Source of the DNA: Collinsella sp.
Lineage (GTDB): Bacteria > Actinomycetota > Coriobacteriia > Coriobacteriales > Coriobacteriaceae
Reading direction: 5' to 3'
NCBI GenBank assembly: GCA_018378775.1
Contig: JAGZWV010000006.1
Location: forward strand, 1 to 64,000
Length of the DNA: 64,000 nucleotides
Shown here: positions 1 to 8,030 of the stretch, piece by piece
Position numbering within the stretch: position 1 is the first letter of the stretch
Layout of the letters: each line of letters starts with the position of its first letter
Notes under the pieces: model-generated
Seen by the model: the letters and a program-made list of their open reading frames with translations, nothing else
Told to the model about the DNA's origin: nothing
Databases searched by the model: none
Made by a program: the position numbers and the translations under genes

Positions 1-68
1 GCCTGGACGAAGTCCGGGCCCGCGCCTTTAGACGCGAGCCCGGGGCCCGTGGGTTATACCCTAAGAGC
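1..68. other. End of an upstream transcript, unassigned
   Basis: No open reading frame with coding character is visible. A strong GC stem pairs 14-24 with 33-43 (CCGGGC-CGCG arms) and a terminator follows at once, so this is probably the 3' end of a gene or RNA that starts outside the window. I could not match it to the ends of RNase P RNA, tmRNA or SRP RNA from memory. Confidence 0.3.
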
Positions 69-100
69 AAACCACCCTTTTTAAGGGTGGTTCTGATTTT
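69..100 (+). terminator. Rho-independent terminator
   Basis: AACCACCCTT pairs perfectly with AAGGGTGGTT across a short loop and is followed by a T-rich tail. It ends the unit entering from the left. Confidence 0.75.
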
Positions 101-151
101 GGGGATGGTCTTGCGCGGCCTGTTGGGCAGCCAATTGCGTTACCCCAGATA

Positions 152-192
152 AAACCTGCCAAAACAAACCTGTCCCTTTTTGGTAGGTTTTT
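152..192 (+). terminator. Hairpin with T tail before the glucokinase
   Basis: AAACCTGCCAAAA (152-164) pairs with TTTTGGTAGGTTT (178-190) with one G-T wobble, followed by TT. It is either a second terminator or a hairpin in the leader of the glucokinase gene 54 bases downstream. The loop carries CCTGTCCC, a sequence style seen in the REP-like elements elsewhere in the window. Confidence 0.5.
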
Positions 193-245
193 GCCTTGAG
201 AGCGGTACCATACAGGCAATGTTTAAACGAGAAAGGTGGGCTCCC

Positions 246-1199
246 ATGGAACCTAAGCAGTACTACATCGGCATCGACGTCGGCGGCACTTCGGTTAAGG
301 AGGGCCTGTTCGACGAGGACGGCAACCTGCTTGCCAAGGCCAGCGTGCCCACGCCTCCTATCGTTGACGCCGCGGGCTTTGCCGCGGTGACCGAGGCTAT
401 CGACCAGGTGGTCGCCAAGGCACAGATTCCGCGTGCCTTTGTGGCGGGCATTGGCCTGGCCGTTCCGTGTCCCATCCCGGCGTCGGGCGATGCCAAGGTC
501 AAGGCCAACATTGCCATTAACCTGCCCGAGCTGAGGGTCGCCATTCAGGAGCACTGCCCCGATGCGGTCGTTAAGTATGAGAACGATGCCAACGCCGCTG
601 CCATGGGCGAGGCCTGGCTCGGTTCTGCCAAGGGCGTGCAGAACGTGGTGATGGTCACCATCGGTACCGGCGTGGGCGGCGGCGTTATCGTTAACGGCGA
701 CGTGGTATCGGGCGTTGTGGGCGCCGGCGGCGAGATTGGCCACATGTGCCTGAACCCGGCCGAGGAGCGCACCTGCGGCTGTGGCGGCCATGGCCATCTG
801 GAGCAGTATTCCAGCGCCACCGGCGTGGTGAGCAACTACCTTGCCGAGTGCAAGAAGGCGGGCGTCGAGCCCATTGAGCTCACCGGCCCCTCCGATTCCA
901 AGGACGTGTTCCAGGCCTGCCGCGAGGGCGACAAGCTCGCGCTGGCCGCAGCCGACACCATGGCCGACTACCTTGGCCGCGCCCTGGCGCTTATCGCCAA
1001 CGTGGTCGACCCCGAGATGTTCCTGATCGGTGGCGGCGCGTCCGCTTCGGCCGATGTTTATCTCGACAAGGTTCGCGAGCACTTTAAGCAGTACGCGCTC
1101 TCTGCCTCGCGCGAGACGCCCATTAAGGTCGCTTCGCTCGGAAACGACGCCGGCATCATCGGTGCCGCCTACGTAGCCCTGCGCGCCGCCGGTAAATAG
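246..1199 (+). CDS. glk: ROK-family glucokinase
   Basis: This 317-residue sugar kinase probably phosphorylates free glucose with ATP in the cytoplasm. The N-terminal phosphate-binding loop DVGGTSVKEG begins at residue 11, and the glycine-rich MVTIGTGVGGG segment follows mid-protein. The ROK zinc site is at His166 and the CGCGGHGHLE motif (177-186). In the usual motif CxCGxxGCxE the third cysteine is Cys; here that position is His184. ATG 246 was chosen because GAAAGGTGGG precedes it; upstream in-frame starts lack a ribosome site. Substrate could be another hexose or N-acetylmannosamine, since ROK kinases vary. The gene is monocistronic as far as can be seen. Confidence 0.85.
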   Translation: MEPKQYYIGIDVGGTSVKEGLFDEDGNLLAKASVPTPPIVDAAGFAAVTEAIDQVVAKAQIPRAFVAGIGLAVPCPIPASGDAKVKANIAINLPELRVAIQEHCPDAVVKYENDANAAAMGEAWLGSAKGVQNVVMVTIGTGVGGGVIVNGDVVSGVVGAGGEIGHMCLNPAEERTCGCGGHGHLEQYSSATGVVSNYLAECKKAGVEPIELTGPSDSKDVFQACREGDKLALAAADTMADYLGRALALIANVVDPEMFLIGGGASASADVYLDKVREHFKQYALSASRETPIKVASLGNDAGIIGAAYVALRAAGK

Positions 1200-1201
1200 C
1201 T

Positions 1202-1252
1202 GGTGCAAGGGGGTCAGGTTACTTTGCACCAACACGGTGCAAAAGGGACAGT
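1202..1252. repeat. Short REP-like palindrome
   Basis: GGTGCAA (1202-1208), TTGCACC (1224-1230) and GGTGCAA (1236-1242) form alternative hairpins, followed by AAGGGACAGTC. The GGGACAG text resembles the palindromic repeats at 38,215 and 11,426. It lies between glk and ppaC and may also act as a weak terminator. Confidence 0.4.
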
Positions 1253-1365
1253 CTTGGCCCCCATGCCTGCCCCAAAATATGCCGTGACCCTTCCGTCTGC
1301 GAAGGCTCGGCATCGGCGTGCTACCATAGCTACGTCCAAGTACACATATCAAGTGGAGGATATCC

Positions 1366-2289
1366 ATGGCAAACGTTCTTGTCTTTGGTCACCAGAACCC
1401 CGATAACGACGCCATCATGAGCGCCGTCGTCCTGTCCCAGCTGCTCAACCAGGTTGAGTATGCCGGCAACACCTACGAGGCCTGCGCCCTTGGTCAGCTT
1501 CCGGCCGAGTCCGCCAAGCTGCTCGCCGACGCCGGCATCGCCGAGCCCCGCGTGATCGAGTCCGTCGAGGCCGGTCAGCTCGTCGTCCTCACCGACCACA
1601 ACGAGTCTGCCCAGTCCGTCGCCGGCCTTAAGGACGCCACGGTCTTTGGCGTTGTCGATCATCACCGCATCGGCGACTTCGAGACCGCCGGCCCGCTGCA
1701 CTACATCTGCCTGCCCTGGGGCTCCAGCTGCACCATCGTCACCAAGCTCGCCGGCGTGCTCGGCGTTGAGCTTTCCGACGTCCAGGCTAAGCTGCTGCTC
1801 TCGGCCATGATGACCGACACGCTCATGCTCAAGAGCCCCACCACCACCGATGTCGACCGCGCCGTCGCCGCCAAGCTCGGCGAGCAGGTGGGCGTCGACC
1901 CGGTCAAGTTTGGCATGGAGGTCTTCCTCACCCGTCCGTCCGGCTCCTTTACCGCTGCCGAGATGGTCGGCAACGACATCAAGATGTTCGAGCCCGCCGG
2001 CAAGAAGCTGCTCATCGGCCAGTACGAGACTGTCGACAAGACCCGCGCACTCGGCATGATCGACGAGATTCGCGAGGCCATGCGCGCCTACGCTGCCGAG
2101 AAGGGCGCTGACGGCATTGTCCTGTGCATCACCGACATCATGGAGGAGGGCTCGCAGGTCCTGCTCGAGGGCGAGACCGAGGCCGCTCAGAAGGGCCTGG
2201 GCATTGCCGACGAGCACGACGGCGTCTGGATGCCGGGCGTCCTCTCCCGTAAGAAGCAGGTCGCTGCCCCCATCATGGCCGCCTGCTAG
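1366..2289 (+). CDS. ppaC: Manganese-dependent inorganic pyrophosphatase (family II)
   Basis: A 307-residue DHH-family enzyme that hydrolyses pyrophosphate to phosphate in the cytosol and so pulls biosynthetic reactions forward. The N-terminal metal motif GHQNPDNDA carries His9, Asp13 and Asp15. The family signature DHH is at residues 98-100 (VVDHHRIGDFE). The C-terminal DHHA2 part holds SRKKQ near the end, as expected. Length matches the family (about 310). A GGAGG ribosome site lies 6 bases before ATG 1366. It stands alone, with a strong terminator after it. Confidence 0.95.
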   Translation: MANVLVFGHQNPDNDAIMSAVVLSQLLNQVEYAGNTYEACALGQLPAESAKLLADAGIAEPRVIESVEAGQLVVLTDHNESAQSVAGLKDATVFGVVDHHRIGDFETAGPLHYICLPWGSSCTIVTKLAGVLGVELSDVQAKLLLSAMMTDTLMLKSPTTTDVDRAVAAKLGEQVGVDPVKFGMEVFLTRPSGSFTAAEMVGNDIKMFEPAGKKLLIGQYETVDKTRALGMIDEIREAMRAYAAEKGADGIVLCITDIMEEGSQVLLEGETEAAQKGLGIADEHDGVWMPGVLSRKKQVAAPIMAAC

Positions 2290-2310
2290 GTTTAGTTCAC
2301 TAAACGCCAC

Positions 2311-2348
2311 GACCGGATCGCGGACGCCCCGCGCTCCGGTCGTTTTTT
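2311..2348 (+). terminator. Terminator of ppaC
   Basis: GACCGGA pairs with TCCGGTC, with an inner CGCG/CGCG pairing, followed by six T residues. Confidence 0.9.
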
Positions 2349-2556
2349 GTGCATGGCGCCGCGTCGTCTCTTGGACAGGCGTGCCCGTGCCGTTGGGCAA
2401 ATAATGTTCAACCTGTGGTTCCGCTTTTCGGCCACGCCTGCGTGCTTGTCGTGCAGGGTAGGCTAGATGCAAGCGTAATACGTTAGAGCGCGGCGCCGCC
2501 ACTTGGGCGGGCCGTGCTTTTTTAAGACGGGAGCCTTCCCGTGAAAGGAGCCGCCC
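2349..2556 (+). promoter_or_regulatory. nhaA leader with terminator-like hairpin
   Basis: No gene lies between the ppaC terminator and nhaA, yet a second intrinsic terminator sits at 2488-2523: GCGCGG and CCGCC pair with GGCGG and CCGTGC, followed by six T residues, 33 bases before the nhaA start. An upstream stem CCTGC/GCAGG at about 2439-2458 could belong to a sensor domain. A terminator with no gene before it suggests attenuation of nhaA by a riboswitch or similar. The ligand is not known and the promoter could not be placed with certainty. Confidence 0.5.
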
Positions 2557-3915
2557 ATGGCAGCACCCGAGCAGCTGTTCAACGTCCGTGAGCGCAAGCG
2601 TTTTGAGCGTCACGACATCTGGGAGCGCATCGCCGAGAACGGCACGATTTCCGCCGCCGTCATGGTCTTCGCCGCCATCGCCGCCGTCATTTGCGCCAAT
2701 ACCGATGCCTACGAGGCCATCCATCACTTTTTGGAGACCCCGCTGTATGTGGGTCTGGGCAACCTTACGGCCGGTCTCACCGTTGAGCTTTTCGTCAACG
2801 ACTTTCTCATGGCGATTTTCTTTTTGTTGGTGGGTATTGAGCTTAAGTACGAGATGACGGTCGGCGAGCTCAAGAATCCGCGTCAGGCCATGCTTCCCAT
2901 GCTGGCGGCCGTGGGTGGCGTCGTCGTTCCCGCCTGCATCTACCTGATCTTTAACCATGCCGGCGCTCACAACGGTTGGGCCATCCCCATGGCAACCGAT
3001 ATTGCCTTCGCACTGGGCGTGCTGTCGCTTTTGGGCAATCGCGTGCCCAACGGCGTGCGCGTGTTCTTCTCGACGCTCGCCATCGCCGACGACCTCATCT
3101 CTATCGCCGCCATCGCCATCTTCTACGGTCAGAGCCCCAATCCGTTTTGGTTGGGCGCCGCCGCGCTTGTGACCTGCGCGCTCGTGTGGCTCAACAAGAC
3201 GCAGCATTACCGCCTTGCCCCGTATTCGGTACTGGGTTTGCTGTTGTGGTTCTGCATGTTCAAGAGCGGCGTACACGCCACGCTTGCCGGCGTCATCTTG
3301 GCTTTTACCATCCCGGCCAAGTGCGGCGTCAAGCTCGATAGCCTTACCGATTGGTTGGGCGAGTGCCTGCCGTTGCTCGATGACCGCTACGATGACGAGG
3401 CACACATCCTGGGCCAGCATGACTTTACCGTTTCGACCACTAAGGTCGAGCGCGTCATGCACCGCGTCACCCCGCCGCTCATCCGCATGGAGCGTCTGAT
3501 CTCCACGCCGGTCAACTTTGTGATTCTTCCGATCTTTGCGTTCGTGAACGCACAGGTTCGCCTAGTGGGCGTGGACATGAGCACGCTGCTCACCGACCCG
3601 GTGACGCTCGGCGTGTACTTTGGTATGCTGCTGGGCAAGCCGATCGGCATCTTTGGCATGACGTTCGCCTTGGTCAAGCTCAAGGTCTGCGAGCTGCCGC
3701 ACAATGTCAACTGGCACATGATTGCCGGTGTGGGCATTCTGGGCGGCATCGGCTTTACCATGTCGATTCTCATCAGCGGCCTTGCCTTCCCGACGGCCCA
3801 GTTTGAGGTCCTGGCCGCCAAGGCCGCCATCCTTGCCGGTTCGGTCACCGCTGCCGTGCTCGGTATGATCTACATGAGTGTGGTCTGCAAACACCTCGCG
3901 CCCAAAGACAAGTAA
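2557..3915 (+). CDS. nhaA: Na+/H+ antiporter NhaA
   Basis: A 452-residue integral membrane antiporter that exports sodium in exchange for protons. The segment ATDIAFALGVLSLLGNRVP is nearly the textbook NhaA signature, and the transport pair Asp178-Asp179 (IADDLISIAAI) corresponds to Asp163-Asp164 of the E. coli protein. About twelve hydrophobic helices are visible, with an extra hydrophilic loop around residues 265-310 (LPLLDDRYDDEAHILGQHD), which is longer than in E. coli NhaA (388 residues). ATG 2557 follows GAAAGGAG. The leader contains a possible attenuator. Confidence 0.95.
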   Translation: MAAPEQLFNVRERKRFERHDIWERIAENGTISAAVMVFAAIAAVICANTDAYEAIHHFLETPLYVGLGNLTAGLTVELFVNDFLMAIFFLLVGIELKYEMTVGELKNPRQAMLPMLAAVGGVVVPACIYLIFNHAGAHNGWAIPMATDIAFALGVLSLLGNRVPNGVRVFFSTLAIADDLISIAAIAIFYGQSPNPFWLGAAALVTCALVWLNKTQHYRLAPYSVLGLLLWFCMFKSGVHATLAGVILAFTIPAKCGVKLDSLTDWLGECLPLLDDRYDDEAHILGQHDFTVSTTKVERVMHRVTPPLIRMERLISTPVNFVILPIFAFVNAQVRLVGVDMSTLLTDPVTLGVYFGMLLGKPIGIFGMTFALVKLKVCELPHNVNWHMIAGVGILGGIGFTMSILISGLAFPTAQFEVLAAKAAILAGSVTAAVLGMIYMSVVCKHLAPKDK

Positions 3916-3932
3916 AAGCATATACAAGTTTG

Positions 3933-3972
3933 AAAACGCCGCCTGTGGACACCATCACAAGCGGCGTTTTAG
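3933..3972 (+). terminator. Terminator of nhaA
   Basis: AAAACGCCGC-TGTG pairs with CACA-GCGGCGTTTT. The palindrome also faces the convergent small gene and may serve both strands. Confidence 0.85.
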
Positions 3973-3973
3973 T

Positions 3974-3999
3974 CAATGGGGACGTTCTTAAATGACTAG
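3974..3999. repeat. Half copy of the GGGGACGTTCTT repeat
   Basis: The text CAATGGGGACGTTCTTAAATG followed by ACTAG matches one arm of the 30-bp perfect palindrome at 38,215-38,394. Only one arm is present here, just beyond the end of the small minus-strand gene. Confidence 0.6.
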
Positions 4000-4001
4000 G
4001 T

Positions 4002-4256
4002 TTATTCCACGGTGCCGTAGACGGCGCCCCAGCCGTGGGCGGCCAAGGCGGAGTTGAGCTGGTCGCAAAGTGATTGGCGGTCGTAGTAGCCGGGCGGTAG
4101 CAGGTTGACGATTTCCATGAGGTCGGGCGCCAGGTCCAAGATCTCGGCCTGTACGATGAGATCCAGGCGGTCGATGGCGCGGCGGTCGTAAAACAGCCCG
4201 TCGACCAGGCGCTGCAGGTCGCCGAATTCCTCGGCCTGAAACGATCCGTACTCCAT
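4002..4256 (-). CDS. Small protein of unknown function
   Basis: An 84-residue acidic, mainly helical soluble protein with no motif I recognise. Its middle reads DLIVQAEILDLAPDLMEIVNLLPPGYYDRQSL and could form a compact helical domain. The start at 4256 is supported by AAGGAGG eight bases upstream; a ten-codon upstream extension has no ribosome site. The gene is convergent with nhaA and divergent from the aminotransferase. The good ribosome site and codon use favour a real gene. Confidence 0.65.
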   Translation of the reverse strand: MEYGSFQAEEFGDLQRLVDGLFYDRRAIDRLDLIVQAEILDLAPDLMEIVNLLPPGYYDRQSLCDQLNSALAAHGWGAVYGTVE

Positions 4257-4406
4257 AGTGCCTCCTTGGGCGCCCCACGCCGGCATGCGCGGCGATGTCG
4301 TAAATCATTGCGATGAACTTAATCTATCACGGCTTCATGCCGTTGCGGCGGTGGCGGTCTATACTTAGACGAACTGCAACGTCCCGCTTCGCGAAAGGTC
4401 GCACCC

Positions 4407-5711
4407 ATGCAGACGATCTACCAGAAGATGGAAACCACCGAACTCGATGCCGCCATCGAGGCGCTCAAAGCCGAGGTCGCCGAGGTCAAGGCCAAGGGCC
4501 TGGCGCTCGACATGGCCCGCGGCAAGCCGTCGCCCTCCCAGGTGGACATCTCTCGACCCATGCTCGATATTCTCAATGCCGACGCCGATCTGCACGACGG
4601 CAACGTCGACTGCTCAAACTACGGTTGCTTTGAGGGCATTCCCTCGGCGCGCAAACTGGCGGGGGAGTTTCTGGGTTGCCCTGCCGAGCAGACGCTCGTA
4701 CTGGGTTCGTCGAGCCTTCTGATCGAGCACGATATCGCCGGCATGTTTTGGCGCTGCGGTTCGTGCGGCAGCGAGCCTTGGGAGGCTTACGAGGCCGCGC
4801 ACGACGGCAAGAAGGTCAAATTCCTGTGCCCTGTTCCCGGCTACGACCGTCACTTTGGCATCACCGCCGACCTGGGCATCGAGAACGTTCCCGTCGCGAT
4901 GACCGACAACGGCCCCGACATGGACGAGGTCGAGCGCCTGGTTGCCGCCGACGACTCCATCAAGGGCATCTGGTGCGTGCCCAAGTATTCCAACCCCACG
5001 GGCATCACCTTTAGCGAGGACACCGTGCGTCGCCTGGTCGAGATGCCCACGGCCGCGCCCGATTTCCGCATCTTCTGGGACAACGCCTACTGCGTGCACG
5101 ACCTGTACGACGAGACCGACGAGCTCGCCAATATCTTCGACCTCGCTCGCGCGGCGGGCACCGAGGATCGCGTGGTGGCCTTTGCCTCGACGTCCAAGAT
5201 CACCTTCCCGGGCGCCGGCATCGGCTTTATCGGTGCGAGCCCCGCGGTTATCGCGGAGTTCTCCAAGCGCCTGAAGGCCGGCCTCATCAGCGCCGACAAG
5301 CTCAACCAGCTGCGTCACGTGCGTTTCCTTCCCACCATCGAGGCGGTCAAGGAGCACATGAAAAAGCATGCCGAGTTCCTGCGTCCGCGCTTTGAGGCCG
5401 TTGAGCGCAAGCTCACCGAGGGCCTGGGCGATACGGGCTGTGCCACCTGGACGCACCCCCGCGGCGGCTACTTTGTAAGCTTCGATGGTCCCGAGGGCTC
5501 GGCCCAGAAGGTCGCCGCGCTTTGCGCCGACCTGGGCGTCAAGCTCACGCCGGCTGGTGCCACCTGGCCTTATGGCAAGGACCCGCGCGACACCAACATC
5601 CGCATCGCGCCGAGCTATCCCACGGTCGAGGACCTGGAGGCCGCGCTCGATGTGCTGGTGCTGGCTGTGAAGCTTGTCGCTGCCGAGCTTGCGCGTGCCG
5701 AGCGCGCCTAA
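4407..5711 (+). CDS. Class I aminotransferase (aspartate aminotransferase, subgroup Ic type)
   Basis: A 434-residue pyridoxal-phosphate enzyme. The lysine that binds the cofactor is Lys264 in ASTSKITFPGAG; PKYSNPTGITF holds the cofactor-contacting Asn, and NIRIAPSYPT near the end carries the substrate-carboxylate arginine. The N-terminal ALDMARGKPSPSQVD segment is typical of the long aminotransferases of actinobacteria placed in subgroup Ic, several of which act on aspartate. The exact amino donor is inferred, not shown. ATG 4407 follows GAAAGGTCG. A TATACT element at 4360-4365 may be its -10 box. The next gene starts about 50 bases downstream. Confidence 0.8.
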   Translation: MQTIYQKMETTELDAAIEALKAEVAEVKAKGLALDMARGKPSPSQVDISRPMLDILNADADLHDGNVDCSNYGCFEGIPSARKLAGEFLGCPAEQTLVLGSSSLLIEHDIAGMFWRCGSCGSEPWEAYEAAHDGKKVKFLCPVPGYDRHFGITADLGIENVPVAMTDNGPDMDEVERLVAADDSIKGIWCVPKYSNPTGITFSEDTVRRLVEMPTAAPDFRIFWDNAYCVHDLYDETDELANIFDLARAAGTEDRVVAFASTSKITFPGAGIGFIGASPAVIAEFSKRLKAGLISADKLNQLRHVRFLPTIEAVKEHMKKHAEFLRPRFEAVERKLTEGLGDTGCATWTHPRGGYFVSFDGPEGSAQKVAALCADLGVKLTPAGATWPYGKDPRDTNIRIAPSYPTVEDLEAALDVLVLAVKLVAAELARAERA

Positions 5712-5762
5712 CGCGCGGCTTCCCGTACTATCCGCACTTTCGATACACAAAGGAGCGTATAC

Positions 5763-6077
5763 ATGGATTTGGGTATTTCCACCAACCCCACGCCAGAGCT
5801 CTACACCATTAAGGTAACCGGCGAGATCGATATCTCTAACGCCGATAGCCTGCGCAATGCCATCGACCTGGCGCTCGAGCAGCCCACTGAGGCCGTTGAG
5901 CTCGATTTTGCCCAGGTGAGCTACATCGATTCGACGGGCATTGGCGTGCTCGTGGGCGCCGCGCACCACGCGGTCGACCACGGCAAGCGCTTTAGCTGCA
6001 CCAATGTGCAGCCCCCGGTGATGCGCGTGGTTCAGCTGTTGGGTGTCGACCAAGAGATTTCGATCACCGCTGCATAA
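5763..6077 (+). CDS. STAS-domain anti-sigma factor antagonist
   Basis: A 104-residue single STAS domain of the SpoIIAA/RsbV type. The phosphorylatable serine is Ser57 in YIDSTGIGVLVGA. In known systems the unphosphorylated form binds a serine-kinase anti-sigma factor and frees the sigma factor. No kinase (RsbW/SpoIIAB) or sigma gene is nearby, so it is an orphan here. An AAAGGAG site precedes ATG 5763. It could share a transcript with the aminotransferase. Confidence 0.85.
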   Translation: MDLGISTNPTPELYTIKVTGEIDISNADSLRNAIDLALEQPTEAVELDFAQVSYIDSTGIGVLVGAAHHAVDHGKRFSCTNVQPPVMRVVQLLGVDQEISITAA

Positions 6078-6230
6078 TCTTTGCCCCCAAAAGGGCGTGC
6101 CGTTTGGCATATGTTTGTGATGCGCTCGGACGTTTTGGCGTCCGGGCGCTATACTTGACCGAATGAATAGACGAGTTCCGGCCGAATGGCGCGGTGCGGG
6201 CTCGACTCACATCGAGCCTTGGAGGTATGT

Positions 6231-6821
6231 GTGTTTGGTATTGGAGAGGGTGAGCTCGCGATCATCGTGGTCTTCGGCTTTTTGCTGTTTGGCCCGGATA
6301 AGCTCCCACAGATGGGCCGCACGATCGGCCGTGCCATCCGTCAGTTCCGCGAGACGCAGGAAAAGATGACGGCCGTTGTTCAGTCCGAGATTATCGATCC
6401 GGTGAGCGAGGCCGCTTCGGCCCCGGTCAAGCCCAAGAAGGCTGCTGCGACCGACGACGATTCCGATGCGGACGAGGATGCCGCCGAGACGGCAGCGCCC
6501 GCCAAGAAGGAGACCTTTGCCGAGCGTCGCGCCCGTCTTGCTGCCGAGAAGGCCGCGAGCGAGACTGCCGCCGAGGGCGAGGGTGCTGCTGAGGAGTCCG
6601 AGGCCGAGGGTGCCGAGCCTGCCGCTGCCGCTGAGCCTGTCGTCGAGCCTGAGCCTGCTGCAGAACCGGAGCCCGAGCCCGAGCCGGCAGAGCCCACGAC
6701 GGCCGACCTCTACGCCCGTCGTCCCCGCAAGCGCAAGGCCGTCGTCGACCAACTTGCCCGCGAGCTCGAGGCCGAGGACGACGCCGCTGCCGCCGATGCA
6801 CCGAAGGGAGGCGATGAGTAA
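6231..6821 (+). CDS. tatB: Sec-independent translocase TatA/TatB-type protein
   Basis: A 196-residue membrane protein of the twin-arginine export system. The sequence starts VFGIGEGELAIIVVFGFLLFGPDKLP: one hydrophobic helix, the FGP hinge, then the amphipathic helix MGRTIGRAIRQFRETQEKM. A long acidic, Ala/Glu/Pro-rich tail (roughly 65-175) follows and is unusual for TatA but common in TatB of actinobacteria. GTG 6231 is chosen because GGAGG lies five bases upstream; the longer reading frame has no ribosome site. Its stop overlaps the tatC start by one base, so the two are translationally coupled. Whether it acts as TatA or TatB cannot be told from sequence alone. Confidence 0.85.
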   Translation: MFGIGEGELAIIVVFGFLLFGPDKLPQMGRTIGRAIRQFRETQEKMTAVVQSEIIDPVSEAASAPVKPKKAAATDDDSDADEDAAETAAPAKKETFAERRARLAAEKAASETAAEGEGAAEESEAEGAEPAAAAEPVVEPEPAAEPEPEPEPAEPTTADLYARRPRKRKAVVDQLARELEAEDDAAAADAPKGGDE

Positions 6822-7612
6822 TGCCTATCGGACCTGCGCGCATGCCGCTCTTCGATCACCTGGGCGAGCTCCGTCGCCGCCTGACCATCGTGGTCGTGTC
6901 GGTGTTTGCCGCCGCCATCGTGCTGTATTTCGCCACGCCCGTGGTGCTCGACATCCTGGAAGACCCCATCCGCTCCTTTGTGCCGGACGGTAAGTTCTAC
7001 ATCACCACCACGCTCGGCGGCTTTGGCCTGCGCTTCTCGCTGGCCATCAAGATGGCCGTGGTCATGTGCACGCCCATGATCATCTGGCAGATTCTGGCAT
7101 TTTTCCTGCCGGCACTGCGTCCCAACGAGCGCAAATGGGTCGTGCCCACGGTGCTCGCCTCGACGGTGCTGTTCTTCCTGGGCGCCATCTTCTGCTATTT
7201 CATCATCATCCCGGCGGGCTTTGAGTGGCTTATCGGCGAGACCTCGGCCGTCGCCACGGCGCTGCCCGACCTGGAGAACTACGTCAACATGGAGCTGCTC
7301 TTTATGATCGGCTTTGGCGTGGCGTTTGAGCTGCCGCTCATCATCTTCTACCTGTCCGTCTTCCACATCGTGTCCTACGCGGCCTTCCGCGGCGCCTGGC
7401 GCTACGTGTACGTGGGCCTGCTTGTGGGCTCGGCTGTGATTACGCCCGACGGCTCGCCCGTTACGCTGGGCCTCATGTATGGTGCCCTGCTCTCGCTCTA
7501 CGAGATTTCGCTCGCCATTGCCCGCGTGGTCATTACCGCGCGCGAGGGCAAGGAGGGCTTGTTTGTGAGCCGTCTGGACCTGTTCTCGGACGATGAGGAC
7601 GACGAGGAGTAA
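6821..7612 (+). CDS. tatC: Sec-independent translocase TatC
   Basis: A 263-residue polytopic membrane protein, the receptor for twin-arginine signal peptides. It begins with the family signature MPLFDHLGELRRRL, has six hydrophobic segments, and keeps the FLPALRPNERKW loop and the MELLFMIGFGVAFELPL region with the conserved glutamate. The C-terminus is acidic (SDDEDDEE). ATG 6821 overlaps the preceding stop. The hypA gene starts six bases after it. A Tat system beside hydrogenase maturation genes is consistent with export of a cofactor-bearing redox enzyme. Confidence 0.95.
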   Translation: MPIGPARMPLFDHLGELRRRLTIVVVSVFAAAIVLYFATPVVLDILEDPIRSFVPDGKFYITTTLGGFGLRFSLAIKMAVVMCTPMIIWQILAFFLPALRPNERKWVVPTVLASTVLFFLGAIFCYFIIIPAGFEWLIGETSAVATALPDLENYVNMELLFMIGFGVAFELPLIIFYLSVFHIVSYAAFRGAWRYVYVGLLVGSAVITPDGSPVTLGLMYGALLSLYEISLAIARVVITAREGKEGLFVSRLDLFSDDEDDEE

Positions 7613-7618
7613 ATCGGT

Positions 7619-7975
7619 ATGCACGAGGTTGGCATTGTCAACGGCATACTCGATACAGTGATTCGCGCGGCGCGTGGGGCGGGGGCCTCGCGCGCCGTTT
7701 TGGTAACGCTGCGTATCGGGGATATGACCGAAGTTGTGCGCGAGGCGCTCGACTTTGCGTGGGAGACATTTCGCGATGAGGACCCGCTCACGCGGGGCTG
7801 CGAGCTTGCCGTGGAGGAAGTCCATCCACAAAGCGAGTGTCTGGACTGCGGGGAGGTCTTTGAGCACGATCGCTTCCATTGCCGCTGTCCCCAATGTGGC
7901 GGCGCCAACGTGCGTCTGCTGCACGGCCGCGAGCTCGACATCGCAAGTATCGAAATCGAAACCCCCGACGATTAG
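7619..7975 (+). CDS. hypA: Hydrogenase nickel incorporation protein HypA
   Basis: A 118-residue metallochaperone that delivers nickel to the large subunit of NiFe hydrogenase. It starts with MHE, whose His2 is the nickel ligand, and has the structural zinc site CxxC...CxxC at Cys74, Cys77, Cys90 and Cys93. Length fits the family. It is the third gene of a tatB-tatC-hypA-hypB run. The hydrogenase structural genes and the other hyp genes are not in the window. Confidence 0.95.
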   Translation: MHEVGIVNGILDTVIRAARGAGASRAVLVTLRIGDMTEVVREALDFAWETFRDEDPLTRGCELAVEEVHPQSECLDCGEVFEHDRFHCRCPQCGGANVRLLHGRELDIASIEIETPDD

Positions 7976-8030
7976 CCCGCTAGCCATCTGGTGATGGGGT
8001 ATAAAGGGGCCAAAGTAAGGAGTGCCGAGT

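Noticed and set aside
81..1367. Long minus-strand frames opposite glk, ppaC-nhaA, topA and the EIICB genes
   Set aside because: They are mirror frames of GC-rich genes on the other strand. Their composition (Gly/Ala/His/Arg-rich, no motif) and lack of ribosome sites show that they are not genes.
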